Positions 45,362-53,335 of a DNA stretch of 64,000 bases are shown piece by piece (positions within the stretch are counted from its first letter, which is position 1; each line of letters starts with the position of its first letter). Position numbers and translations under genes: made by a program. Source of the DNA: Mitsuaria sp. GD03876. Lineage in GTDB: Bacteria > Pseudomonadota > Gammaproteobacteria > Burkholderiales > Burkholderiaceae_C. The notes beneath the pieces are model-generated. The model saw nothing but the letters and a program-made list of their open reading frames with translations, searched no databases and was not told where the DNA came from. The stretch lies in assembly GCF_029840635.1 (NCBI RefSeq), contig NZ_JAOCCU010000011.1, positions 62,001 to 126,000 on the forward strand. Direction: 5' to 3'.

Positions 45362-46099
45362 ATGTCGACCCTCGCTTCCCTGGCCGGTGCCCGCCGGCCC
45401 GCCTCGCCGCTCGCCCCGGCCGCGCTGCTGGCCGCCGCGCTGCTCGCCGGCTGCGCCACGCCGCAGAACCCCGATCCGCTGGAATCGGTCAACCGCAAGA
45501 CCTTCGCGCTCAACGAGGGCGTCGACAAGGTCGTGCTCAAGCCGGTGGCCACGGTCTACAAGGCGGTGCTGCCGACGCCCGTGCGCACCGGCGTGTCCAA
45601 CTTCTTCTCCAACCTCGGCGATCCCTGGTCGGGCGTGAACCTGATGCTGCAGGGGCGCTTCAAGGCCGGCTTCTCGGACTTCGCCCGCTTCGGCACCAAC
45701 TCCACCGTCGGGTTGCTGGGCGTCATGGACGTCGCCACCGACTGGGGCCTGCCGCGCCACGGCGACGGCTTCAGCGACACGCTGGGCGCCTGGGGCGTCG
45801 GCGGCGGCGCCTACCTGGTGCTGCCGATCTTCGGACCGTCCGACCTGCGCGGCACCGCCTCGATCCCGGTCAACAGCTTCGGCAACCTGGCCGGTTACCT
45901 CGACGACGCCGGCGCCCGCAACGCGCTGATGATCGTGAACATCGTCGACAAGCGGGCCGGCATGCTCGAGCTGACCAAGACCATCGACGAGATCGCGCTG
46001 GACAAATACCTGTTCGTGCGCGACGCCTACCTGCAGCGACGCACGCAGCGCGAGACGGAACGGTCGGCCAAGCCCGCGCCCGCGGACGGCCCGACCTGA
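45362..46099 (+). CDS. mlaA: MlaA/VacJ phospholipid-transport lipoprotein
   Basis: This 245-residue outer-membrane lipoprotein has a lipobox AALLAGC near residue 32 and the conserved MlaA core: DPLESVNRKTFALNEGVDK (segments DPLESVNR, FALNEGVD), GVSNFFSNLGDPW, and NSTVGLLGVMDVA with GWG-like and GGGAYLVLPIFGPS. MlaA removes surface-exposed phospholipids from the outer leaflet and hands them to MlaC. It is encoded apart from mlaBCDEF here, divergent from pulA. The upstream 20-bp box links it to mipA. Confidence 0.95.
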   Translation: MSTLASLAGARRPASPLAPAALLAAALLAGCATPQNPDPLESVNRKTFALNEGVDKVVLKPVATVYKAVLPTPVRTGVSNFFSNLGDPWSGVNLMLQGRFKAGFSDFARFGTNSTVGLLGVMDVATDWGLPRHGDGFSDTLGAWGVGGGAYLVLPIFGPSDLRGTASIPVNSFGNLAGYLDDAGARNALMIVNIVDKRAGMLELTKTIDEIALDKYLFVRDAYLQRRTQRETERSAKPAPADGPT

Positions 46100-46154
46100 T
46101 CCTCGCGATCCGGGGCCCCCGCGCGATCGGGGCCCCGGGTCCGGCGCGGGCCGG

Positions 46155-47129
46155 TCAGGCGGCGACGGCCTCGAGCGCCAGCAGCATCCCGTAGAACGCC
46201 GCGGCCAGGCCGCTCAGCAGGCTCGAGTTCAGCAGGAACTTCAGCGCCCGGTAGGTGCGGCGGCGCTCGGCGCGCAGCTTGAGCGAGCGCTCGCGCCACG
46301 GCGCGAGCCGGACGAACAGCGCGCTGAACACGCCGCGCCGGTCCTCGTCGGTGTTGGGCACGACGGTGCCCCGCGCGATCCGCAGGTACAGCGCGTGCAC
46401 CAGCCGGCCCGGCAGGTGCATCGGCCGGTCCACGTCGCACATCAGGATCAGGCGCGGGCGGTCGCTGTCGTTGAGCGCGCGATGCGGGTAGGTCTCGTCG
46501 AAGACGAAGTCCTGGCCGTCGCGCCAGACCATCGTCTGGTCGTCGACCTGCAGCCGGCAGGCGTCGCCGCCGGGCGTGTCCAGGCCGAGGTGGTAGCGCA
46601 GCGAGCACGCCATCGGATCGGCATGCAGCGACAGCTCCGCGCCCGGCGGCAGGATCGAGAACATCGCGCCGCGGACCTGCGGCAGCCGCGCCAGCAGCTC
46701 GACGCTGCGCGGGCACAGCCGGCGCGCCGAGGCGTGCGTCGTCCCGTACCAGTTCAGGTAGAACTTGCTCCAGCCGCGCTTGTAGAAGGTGCGGAAGCCC
46801 ACGTCGTAGAAGCCGGCCGAGCCCGGCGCCTTGGCGGCCTCGAAGGCGCCCGAGGCCTCCAGCGCCAGCGCCTCGTCGCGCAGCACGCGCCAGTGCTCGC
46901 GCAGCAGCCCGACCTGGTCGAGGTAGTCCGCCGCGATCACCGGCCGGCGCGCCCAGGCCTTCGTCGACAGGTACATCAGGCAGTTCAGCGGCGCGAAGAC
47001 GGGCCAGCTCTTGCGCAGGTACTGGGTGAAGCTGTCGTAGCGCGCCTGGCCGCGCCAGCGGTAGACGTAGGCGACGCAGCCCGCCGAGTAGACGAGGGCG
47101 GCGGCCAGGCCGAGGAGAGGCAGACTCAT
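46155..47129 (-). CDS. lpxO: Lipid A 2-hydroxylase (LpxO-type aspartyl/asparaginyl hydroxylase)
   Basis: This 324-residue protein has an N-terminal membrane anchor (LLGLAAALVYSAGCVAYVY), an LpxO-like region (VFAPLNCLMYL, LREHWRVLRDEALALE, YDVGFRTFYKRGWSKFYL) and the Fe(II)/2-oxoglutarate oxygenase core: iron ligands in LSLHADP and FDETYPHRALND, and Arg in RPRLILMCDVDRP for 2-oxoglutarate. LpxO hydroxylates the 3'-secondary acyl chain of lipid A. A C-terminal hydrophobic segment (SSLLSGLAAAFYGMLL) may be a second anchor. The start overlaps the RND gene stop by 4 bp, which ties lipid A modification to an efflux operon. Confidence 0.88.
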   Translation of the reverse strand: MSLPLLGLAAALVYSAGCVAYVYRWRGQARYDSFTQYLRKSWPVFAPLNCLMYLSTKAWARRPVIAADYLDQVGLLREHWRVLRDEALALEASGAFEAAKAPGSAGFYDVGFRTFYKRGWSKFYLNWYGTTHASARRLCPRSVELLARLPQVRGAMFSILPPGAELSLHADPMACSLRYHLGLDTPGGDACRLQVDDQTMVWRDGQDFVFDETYPHRALNDSDRPRLILMCDVDRPMHLPGRLVHALYLRIARGTVVPNTDEDRRGVFSALFVRLAPWRERSLKLRAERRRTYRALKFLLNSSLLSGLAAAFYGMLLALEAVAA

Positions 47130-50100
47130 GCGAAGGCTTTCTTGACGCGGACGATCAGGTCGTCGACCAGACTGTAGACAACGGGTATGACAAGCAGGCT
47201 GAGGGCGGTGGAACTCAGCAGGCCCCCGATCACGACGATGGCCATCGGCACGCGGAAGCTCGGATCGCCGACCAGGCCCAGCGCCACCGGCAGCATGCCG
47301 GCGCCCATCGCGATCGTCGTCATGACGATCGGCCGCGCGCGCTTGCGGCAGGCGTCCACCAGCGCCTCGGCCCGGGGGAGGCCATGATCGCGCCGCGCCA
47401 GGACGATGTAATCGACAAGCAGGATCGAGTTTTTCGTCGCCACGCCCATCAGCATGATCAAGCCGATCATCGAGGGCATCGACAGCGACGAGCCGGTGAC
47501 CCACAGCGCCAGCATCGCGCCGGGCAGCGACAGCACCAGCGCGATCAAGAGCGTCAGCGGCTGCACGAAGTCGTCCAGCAGCAGCGCCAGCACCAGGTAG
47601 ATGCACAGCACGCCGGTGACCATCGCCATCGCGAAGCCGGCCGTCATGTCCTCCATCTCCTCGGCGTCGCCCAGCGCCCCGAGCGCGATGCCGCGCGGCA
47701 GGTCCTTCAGGCTGGGCAGCGCCAGCGCCTCGCGCTCGATCTCGCCCAGCGGCCGGCCGCCGGCCTCGACCTCCAGCGTCACGGTGCGCCGGCGGTCGCG
47801 GCGCTGGATCTCCACCGGGCCGCTGTCCAGTTCCAGCGACGCGACGTGCTCCAGCGCCACCGGGCCGCGCGCGCCCGGCACCGGCAGGCGCCGCAGCACG
47901 CCCAGGTCCTCGCGGGCGCTGTCGTCCAGGCGTACCCGCACCGGCACCTGGCGTTCGCCGAGGTTGAGCTTGGCCAGCGACTGCGCGTAGTCGCCCACGG
48001 TGGCCACGCGCAGCGTCTCGGCGATCGCGGACGAGGAGACGCCCAGGTCGCCGGCGCGCGCGAAGTCGGTCCGCACCCGCAGCTCCGGCCGCGCCAGGCT
48101 GGCGGTCGACTGGACCGCGCCGACGCCAGGCAGCGCGCGCAGCTCGCGCTCGACGCGCTGGGCGTGGCGCTCCAGCGCCGCCGGGTCGTCGCCGGACAGC
48201 GCCAGCAGGTAGCTGTCGCCGGAGCCGCCCTGGCCGACCTTGACGCGCACGCCCGGCACCGCGGCCAGGCGCTCGCGCAGGTCCGCCTCGATGCGCTGCT
48301 GGGTGAGGCCGCGCGGCCGGTCGGCGCGGGGCGCCAGCGTGAGCGTCAGCACCGCGGTCCGGACATCGGCCCCGGCGCCGCCGCCGTCGCCCGGGCCGTC
48401 GCCGCCGGTGCCGCCGACGCCGATGGCGGTGAACACGCCGCGCACCTGCGGATGCGTGGCGACCAGCGTCCGTGCCTGCTCCGCCGACGCGACCGTGGCC
48501 GCGAGCGGGCTGCCCGGCGGCAGCGTGATCGTGATCTCCGACCGGATGCCGTCGTCGGCCGGGATGAAGGTCGTCGGCAGCAGGACGGCCACGCCGAGGC
48601 CGACCGCCAGGAAGGCGGTGGCAGCCGCCACCGTCACCGCGCGACGGCGCAGGCACCAGCGCGCCAGGACGAGGTAGCGGCTCACCCAGACGGGTTCGGC
48701 GTTCGCCTCGCGTTTCGGCGGGCGCAGCAGGTAGGCGGCCATCATCGGCGTGAGCAGGCGCGCCACGACCAGCGAGCACAGCACCGCGCCGGCCGCGGTC
48801 CATCCGAACTGCACGAAGAACCGGCCGACGGTGCCGCTCATGAAGGCCGTCGGCAGGAACACCGCGACCAGCGTCAGCGTCGTGGCGATCACCGCCAGGC
48901 CGATCTCGTCGGCCGCCTCCATCGCCGCCTGGTACGGCGTCTTGCCCATCAGCAGGTGGCGCTCGATGTTCTCGATCTCGACGATCGCGTCGTCCACCAG
49001 CACGCCGACCACCAGCGACAGCGACAGCAGCGTGACCGTGTTCAGCGTGAAGCCCATCGCGTGCATCAGCGCGAAGGTCGGAATGACCGACAGCGGCAGC
49101 GCCGCCGCCGCGATCGCCGTGGCGCGCGCGTCCCGCAGGAACACGAACACCACCAGCACCGCCAGCGCCGCGCCCTCCAGCAGCAGCCGCATCGAGCCGT
49201 CGTGGTTCTCGACGATCTGGTCGGTGAAGTCCAGCGTCTCGACCAGCCGCAGCTCCGGATGGTCGGCGCGCAGCCGCGCCATCGCGCGGCGCACGCCCTC
49301 GGCCACGTCCAGCTCGCCGAAGCCGCGGGCCCGCATGACCTGCAGGCCCACCGCCGGCCGGCCGTCCACGAGCGCCGCGGTGCGCGGCTCCGCGACGGTG
49401 TCGGCCACGGTGGCGACCTGGTCCAGGCGCACGCGCCTGCCGTCGCCCAGCGCCAGCTCGATCGCGCCGATCTCCGCGGCCGTGCGCACCGTGCCGATGG
49501 CGCGGATCGACTGCTCGGTGCCGCCGAGGTCGACGCGGCCGCCGGCGCCGTCCTGCTGCGTCTCGCGCAGCCGGCGCGAAATCTCGGCGGCGGTCGTGTT
49601 CAGCGCCATCAGCCGCCGCGGATCGAGCGTGACGCGCACCTCGCGGTCGACGCCGCCGACGCGCTTGACCTCGCCCACGCCCGGCACCGCCAGCAGCGCC
49701 TTGGCGGCCTCGTTGTCGATGAACCAGGACAGCGCCTCGGTGTCCGGGTCCCGCGCGGTGACGGTGTAGGTCAGCAGCGGACCGCCGACGACCTCGACCC
49801 GCTTGATCACCGGATCGCGCAGGTCGGCCGGCAGGTCGCCGCGGACGCGGGACACCACGTCGCGGACGTCGTCCAGCGCCTGCGCGGTGGGGATCTCGAG
49901 CCGGAACTCGAGGGCGATCTCGGCGCTGCCGTCGGTCAGCGTCGTCGACTGGTGCTTGAGGCCGGGGACGGTCGCGAGCGCGTCCTCGAGCTTGCGCGCC
50001 ACCTCCGTCTCGAGTTGGGACGGCGAGGCGCCGGGCAGCGACGCGGTGACGGACACGCGCGGCAGGTCGACATCGGGGAAGTCCTGCACCGGCAGGGCGG

Positions 50101-50194
50101 GGAAGGCCATCGCGCCCAGCACCGTCAGCAGCACGAACAGCAGGATCGCGGGCGAGGGATGGCGGATGGACCAGGAGGAGACGTTGAAGCGCAT
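47126..50194 (-). CDS. RND efflux pump, inner-membrane transporter
   Basis: This 1022-residue transporter belongs to the HAE-1/AcrB-like family. It begins with an amphipathic start and TM1 (PAILLFVLLTVLGAMAFPALPVQ in part), has the porter-domain VSVTASLPGASPSQLETEV, the TM4 proton-relay aspartates in LVDDAIVEIENIERH, and the paired repeat in the second half (NSILLVDYIVLAR). Twelve TM helices and two large periplasmic loops are expected. Length is normal. It lies 12 bp after the membrane fusion gene and overlaps lpxO. Substrate is unknown; no outer-membrane channel gene is adjacent. Confidence 0.95.
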   Translation of the reverse strand: MRFNVSSWSIRHPSPAILLFVLLTVLGAMAFPALPVQDFPDVDLPRVSVTASLPGASPSQLETEVARKLEDALATVPGLKHQSTTLTDGSAEIALEFRLEIPTAQALDDVRDVVSRVRGDLPADLRDPVIKRVEVVGGPLLTYTVTARDPDTEALSWFIDNEAAKALLAVPGVGEVKRVGGVDREVRVTLDPRRLMALNTTAAEISRRLRETQQDGAGGRVDLGGTEQSIRAIGTVRTAAEIGAIELALGDGRRVRLDQVATVADTVAEPRTAALVDGRPAVGLQVMRARGFGELDVAEGVRRAMARLRADHPELRLVETLDFTDQIVENHDGSMRLLLEGAALAVLVVFVFLRDARATAIAAAALPLSVIPTFALMHAMGFTLNTVTLLSLSLVVGVLVDDAIVEIENIERHLLMGKTPYQAAMEAADEIGLAVIATTLTLVAVFLPTAFMSGTVGRFFVQFGWTAAGAVLCSLVVARLLTPMMAAYLLRPPKREANAEPVWVSRYLVLARWCLRRRAVTVAAATAFLAVGLGVAVLLPTTFIPADDGIRSEITITLPPGSPLAATVASAEQARTLVATHPQVRGVFTAIGVGGTGGDGPGDGGGAGADVRTAVLTLTLAPRADRPRGLTQQRIEADLRERLAAVPGVRVKVGQGGSGDSYLLALSGDDPAALERHAQRVERELRALPGVGAVQSTASLARPELRVRTDFARAGDLGVSSSAIAETLRVATVGDYAQSLAKLNLGERQVPVRVRLDDSAREDLGVLRRLPVPGARGPVALEHVASLELDSGPVEIQRRDRRRTVTLEVEAGGRPLGEIEREALALPSLKDLPRGIALGALGDAEEMEDMTAGFAMAMVTGVLCIYLVLALLLDDFVQPLTLLIALVLSLPGAMLALWVTGSSLSMPSMIGLIMLMGVATKNSILLVDYIVLARRDHGLPRAEALVDACRKRARPIVMTTIAMGAGMLPVALGLVGDPSFRVPMAIVVIGGLLSSTALSLLVIPVVYSLVDDLIVRVKKAFA

Positions 50195-50206
50195 CGCGAC
50201 GGGTCC

Positions 50207-51400
50207 TCAGCGCTGGGCCTCGACGACGCGCACGCGGTCGCGGTCGCCCAGGAAGGCGATGCCGGACGCGACGACGCGGTCGGTCCGGTCCAAGCCTTCC
50301 AACACCTCGATCCGGTCGCCGGCCTGGCGGCCCAGCCGCAGCCGCGTCCGGGTGACGCGCTGGTCGGCGTCGACGCGCAGCGCGTGCACCAGGCCCTCGC
50401 GCATCTGCACCGCGCCGCGCGGCAGCGTGGTGGCGGCACTGGCGCCGAGGTCGAACTCGCCTTGCGCGTAGCTGCCCGCGCGGGCGGCGCCCGGCGCCGG
50501 CAGGTCCACGTAGACCAGCCCGTTGCGGGTGAACGCGTCCACGACCGGCGAGACCATGCGCACCTCGCCGGCGATCGCGACGCCGTCCGCCAGCGTCACG
50601 CGCACCGCCTGCCCGGGCCGGATGCGCGCGAGGTCGGGCGCCGCGACTTCCGCGCGCCATTCGAGCCGGCCGCGCCGGATCAGGCGGAACAGCTCCTGGC
50701 CCGCCGGCACGACCGCGCCGACGGTCGCCGCGCGCGCGGACACGATGCCGTCGTCGGGCGCCAGCAGGCGCGTCTGCCGCAGCCGCAGCCGCTGCAGTTC
50801 CTCGACCGCGCGGGCCGCGTCGAGCCGCGCCTGCGCCGAGAGCTCGGCGGCCAGGCTCTGCTGGACCTGCTGCTGCGCCATCGCGCCGCTGGCCTCGAGC
50901 GCCCGGGCGCGCCGCGCGTTGCCCGCGGCCTCGCCCAGCGCCGCGACGGCCGCCGCCGTCTCCGCGCGGCGCTGCGCGAGTTCCGCCTCGACCGTGTCGG
51001 CCGCGAAGCTCGCCAGCAGCTGCCCGCGACGCACGGTGTCGCCGACGTTGACGGCCACCTCGGCCAGGCGCAGGCCGTTGGCCTCGGCGCCGATCAGCGC
51101 CTCCTGCCAGGCCATCACGTTGCCGTTGGCGCTCAGCCGGATCGGCAGCGTCTCGGTGCGCAGCTGCGTCACGGTGACGGTCAGCGCGGGCTTCTCGGTT
51201 CCACCGGCGCCACCCGCGCCTGGGGCGGTGCCCGCTGCGTTGGCGGTGGCGTTGGCGTCGGCGTCGGCGGAGGCCGTGCCGGAGGCGGTTGCCGTGGCCG
51301 CGGTGGCGGTCGCCGTGCCGCCGACGAAGCGGATCGCCAGCGTGGCGCAGAGGACCGCCGCACCGGCGACGGTCAGGATGAGTTTGAGGGGAGGGGACAT
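50207..51400 (-). CDS. RND efflux membrane fusion protein
   Basis: This ~397-residue periplasmic adaptor has one N-terminal membrane segment (LILTVAGAAVLCATLAI), an Ala/Thr/Gly-rich linker (residues ~28-70), a biotinyl-lipoyl half (ANGLRLAEVAVNVGDTV), an alpha-hairpin (ELAQRRAETAAAVAALGEAAGN) and the beta-barrel/membrane-proximal part ending FLGDRDRVRVVEAQR. It links the RND pump to an outer-membrane channel. ATG at 51400 is preferred; a start at 51472 would add an Arg-rich stretch before the anchor. First gene of the operon with the pump and lpxO. Confidence 0.93.
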   Translation of the reverse strand: MSPPLKLILTVAGAAVLCATLAIRFVGGTATATAATATASGTASADADANATANAAGTAPGAGGAGGTEKPALTVTVTQLRTETLPIRLSANGNVMAWQEALIGAEANGLRLAEVAVNVGDTVRRGQLLASFAADTVEAELAQRRAETAAAVAALGEAAGNARRARALEASGAMAQQQVQQSLAAELSAQARLDAARAVEELQRLRLRQTRLLAPDDGIVSARAATVGAVVPAGQELFRLIRRGRLEWRAEVAAPDLARIRPGQAVRVTLADGVAIAGEVRMVSPVVDAFTRNGLVYVDLPAPGAARAGSYAQGEFDLGASAATTLPRGAVQMREGLVHALRVDADQRVTRTRLRLGRQAGDRIEVLEGLDRTDRVVASGIAFLGDRDRVRVVEAQR

Positions 51401-51475
51401 CGCGGCGCGGGAGGAAGGAAGCGGGCAGGGCCGCTGCCGGCCCCGGTCGAGGGACGCGACTATCCGGCGCACCGA

Positions 51476-51492
51476 CTTGCCAGCCCCTTACT
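51476..51492 (-). promoter_or_regulatory. Weaker copy of the GGTAAG box facing the RND-lpxO operon
   Basis: Read on the minus strand the site is AGTAAG-GGGCT-GGCAAG, two mismatches from the ideal GGTAAG-N5-GGTAAG direct repeat. It ends 75 nt before the membrane fusion start. Similarity and 11-bp spacing are seen; regulation is inference. Confidence 0.35.
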
Positions 51493-51520
51493 GACCCGTC
51501 GCGTGGCGCGGCGGCCCATG

Positions 51521-51592
51521 CGGCGACCGCTCCGGCGACCACTCCGGCGACCGATCCTGCGACCGATCCGGCGACCGATCCGGCGACCGGCG
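51521..51592. repeat. Six imperfect 12-bp tandem repeats
   Basis: The unit CGGCGACCGATC is repeated six times with one to three changes per copy, in the divergent region between the membrane fusion gene and mipA. It lies between the two candidate regulator boxes. It could move them relative to each other if the copy number varies, or be a protein-binding array. Confidence 0.9.
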
Positions 51593-51630
51593 CGGCGGCC
51601 GGTCCTGACCGACTGGGAGCTGGCCAACCG

Positions 51631-51650
51631 GGTGGTAAGGACGCGGTAAG
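51631..51650 (+). promoter_or_regulatory. Shared 20-bp box upstream of mipA
   Basis: GGT then GGTAAG-GACGC-GGTAAG form a perfect hexamer direct repeat with 11-bp period, ending 51 nt before the mipA ATG. It matches the mlaA box at 18 of 20 positions and lies at the same distance. The nearest candidate regulator is the OmpR-type protein encoded two genes on. Confidence 0.6.
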
Positions 51651-51701
51651 ACGCTCGCCCCGACGATGCGGGCTCTTCTCACCGCCCCTTCCGGGAACCC
51701 C

Positions 51702-52649
51702 ATGGCCACGCAGATCCGTCCCCTGTCGACCCGCTCCACGGCGCACCTTCGCGCAGCCTCTTCCACCGCCTTCTCCTCCGCCTCTTCCGCCGGCTCTTCC
51801 GCCGCCTCCGCCTCCTCTCCGACCGTCGGGGCGATCACGCTACCGACCGTCTTTTCCGTGGCCCTGGCCGCCGTCCTGCTGACGGCCGGCGCCGGCGCGC
51901 GGGCTGCCGGCCCAGGCGGTCCCGGTAGCCCTGGCGGTCCTGGCGGCGCCGACGGCAAGGGCTCCAGCTGGGGCCTGGGCATCGGCGCGATCTCGATGCA
52001 GAAGCCATACAAGGGCATGGACCGCGAGACCAAGGCGCTGCCGATGCTCAGCTACGAGAACCGCTGGGTGAAGGTGTTCGGCCCCGGCCTGATGGTCAAG
52101 CTGCCGTCGGCCACGCTCAGCCCGACGCAGCGCATCGACTTCGGCCTGGTGGCCAAGTGGAGTCCCGGCGGCTACGAGGCCGACGACGCGCCGATCCTCA
52201 ACGGCATGGCCGAGCGCAAGGGCGGGATCTGGGTGGGCGGCAAGGCGACCTGGCAGGGCGAGCTCGCCGAGCTCGGCGCCGAATGGACGACCGATGCCTC
52301 GGGCCACAGCAAGGGCCAGCGCCTGGCCCTGACGCTGGAGCGCTCCTGGCGCTTCGGCCCGAGCGTGATGCTGACGCCGCGCCTGGGCGCCAACTGGCTC
52401 GACAAGAAGTACGTCGACTACTACTACGGCGTGCGCGCCAACGAGGTCGCCGCCAACCGCGCCGCCTACCGCGGCCGCTCCGCCTTCAACCCGGAGATCG
52501 GCCTGCGCGGCATGTACATGTTCAACCGGCAGCACTCGATGTTCGTCGACGTCGGCGTGACCAGCCTGGCCAGCAGCATCAAGGACAGCCCGCTGGTCGA
52601 CGCGTCGACCGAGAACCGCGTGTTCATCGGGTATCTCTACCGCTTCTGA
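51702..52649 (+). CDS. MipA/OmpV family outer-membrane protein
   Basis: This ~315-residue beta-barrel precursor has a long Ser/Ala-rich N-terminus before a hydrophobic signal segment (TVFSVALAAVLLTAGAGARA, ending near residue 68), a Gly/Pro-rich linker (GGPGSPGGPGG) and the MipA/OmpV barrel: GIGAISMQKPYKGMDRETKALP in part, YENRWVKVFGPG, LERSWRFGPSVMLTPRLGANW and the C-terminal strand NRVFIGYLYRF ending in Phe. The start at 51702 puts the box at the same distance as in mlaA; ATG at 51666 is possible. E. coli MipA scaffolds MltA and PBP1B; this branch often pairs with a two-component system, as here. Confidence 0.9.
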   Translation: MATQIRPLSTRSTAHLRAASSTAFSSASSAGSSAASASSPTVGAITLPTVFSVALAAVLLTAGAGARAAGPGGPGSPGGPGGADGKGSSWGLGIGAISMQKPYKGMDRETKALPMLSYENRWVKVFGPGLMVKLPSATLSPTQRIDFGLVAKWSPGGYEADDAPILNGMAERKGGIWVGGKATWQGELAELGAEWTTDASGHSKGQRLALTLERSWRFGPSVMLTPRLGANWLDKKYVDYYYGVRANEVAANRAAYRGRSAFNPEIGLRGMYMFNRQHSMFVDVGVTSLASSIKDSPLVDASTENRVFIGYLYRF

Positions 52650-53335
52650 TGAACCGCATCCTGCTGGTCGAGGACCACGACCGCCTGGCGCGGTTCATGT
52701 GCAAGGGCCTGGGCGAGGCCGGCATCGCCGCGGACGTGGTGGACCGCGCCGGCCTGGCCTGGGCCTCGCTGCAGCAGCTGCCGTACCGGGCGGTCGTGCT
52801 CGACCGCGGCCTGCCCGACGGCGACGGGCTGGCGCTGCTGCAGCGCCTGCGCGACGCGGGCAACGGCACGCCCTGCCTGGTGCTGACCGCGCGCGACGCG
52901 CTGCACGACCGCGTCGCCGGGCTGGAGGCGGGCGCCGACGACTACCTGGCCAAGCCCTTCGCGATGAACGAGCTGGTGGCGCGGGTGCGGGCGCTGCTGC
53001 GCCGGCCGGCCGAGCTGCGGCCGCTGGCGCCCGAGCACGGCGACCTGCTGCTGCAGCCCGACACGAGCACGATCCGCTGCGGCGAGGAGGCGGTCACGCT
53101 CGCGGCGGCCGAAATGCAGATCATGATGCTGCTGCTGAACAAGGGCGGCGACACGGTGCGGCGCGGCGCGCTGGAGTCCGCGGGCTGGGGCCTGGGGACG
53201 GCGGTGACGCCAAACGCGCTGGACGTCGCCGTGCACCGGCTGCGGCGCAAGCTCGCCGCGATCGGGTCGAATCAGCGCATCGTCAACGTGAGAAACCTCG
53301 GATATGCCCTTCACGACGCCCACGTGGCTGAGTAG
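52649..53335 (+). CDS. OmpR/QseB-type response regulator
   Basis: This 228-residue regulator has a receiver domain with acidic pocket LLVEDHD, phosphoacceptor in VVLDRGLPDGDGL near residue 51, T in VLTARDA and lysine in YLAKPF, then a winged helix DNA-binding domain (LAAAEMQIMMLLL, NALDVAVHRLRRKLAA, IVNVRNLGYAL). It starts one base inside the mipA stop (TGATG), so it is co-translated with mipA, and overlaps the kinase start by 32 bp. It is the natural candidate for binding the 11-bp-spaced GGTAAG boxes. Confidence 0.95.
   Translation: MNRILLVEDHDRLARFMCKGLGEAGIAADVVDRAGLAWASLQQLPYRAVVLDRGLPDGDGLALLQRLRDAGNGTPCLVLTARDALHDRVAGLEAGADDYLAKPFAMNELVARVRALLRRPAELRPLAPEHGDLLLQPDTSTIRCGEEAVTLAAAEMQIMMLLLNKGGDTVRRGALESAGWGLGTAVTPNALDVAVHRLRRKLAAIGSNQRIVNVRNLGYALHDAHVAE

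Noticed and set aside
51521-51592. CRISPR or iteron-type origin
   Set aside because: The 12-bp units are directly adjacent, there is no replication gene nearby, and the context is a divergent promoter region.
47384-51649. A 1421-codon open frame on the plus strand across the RND and membrane fusion genes
   Set aside because: It is the antisense shadow of two well-defined genes and has a His/Arg/Gln-rich composition typical of such shadows.
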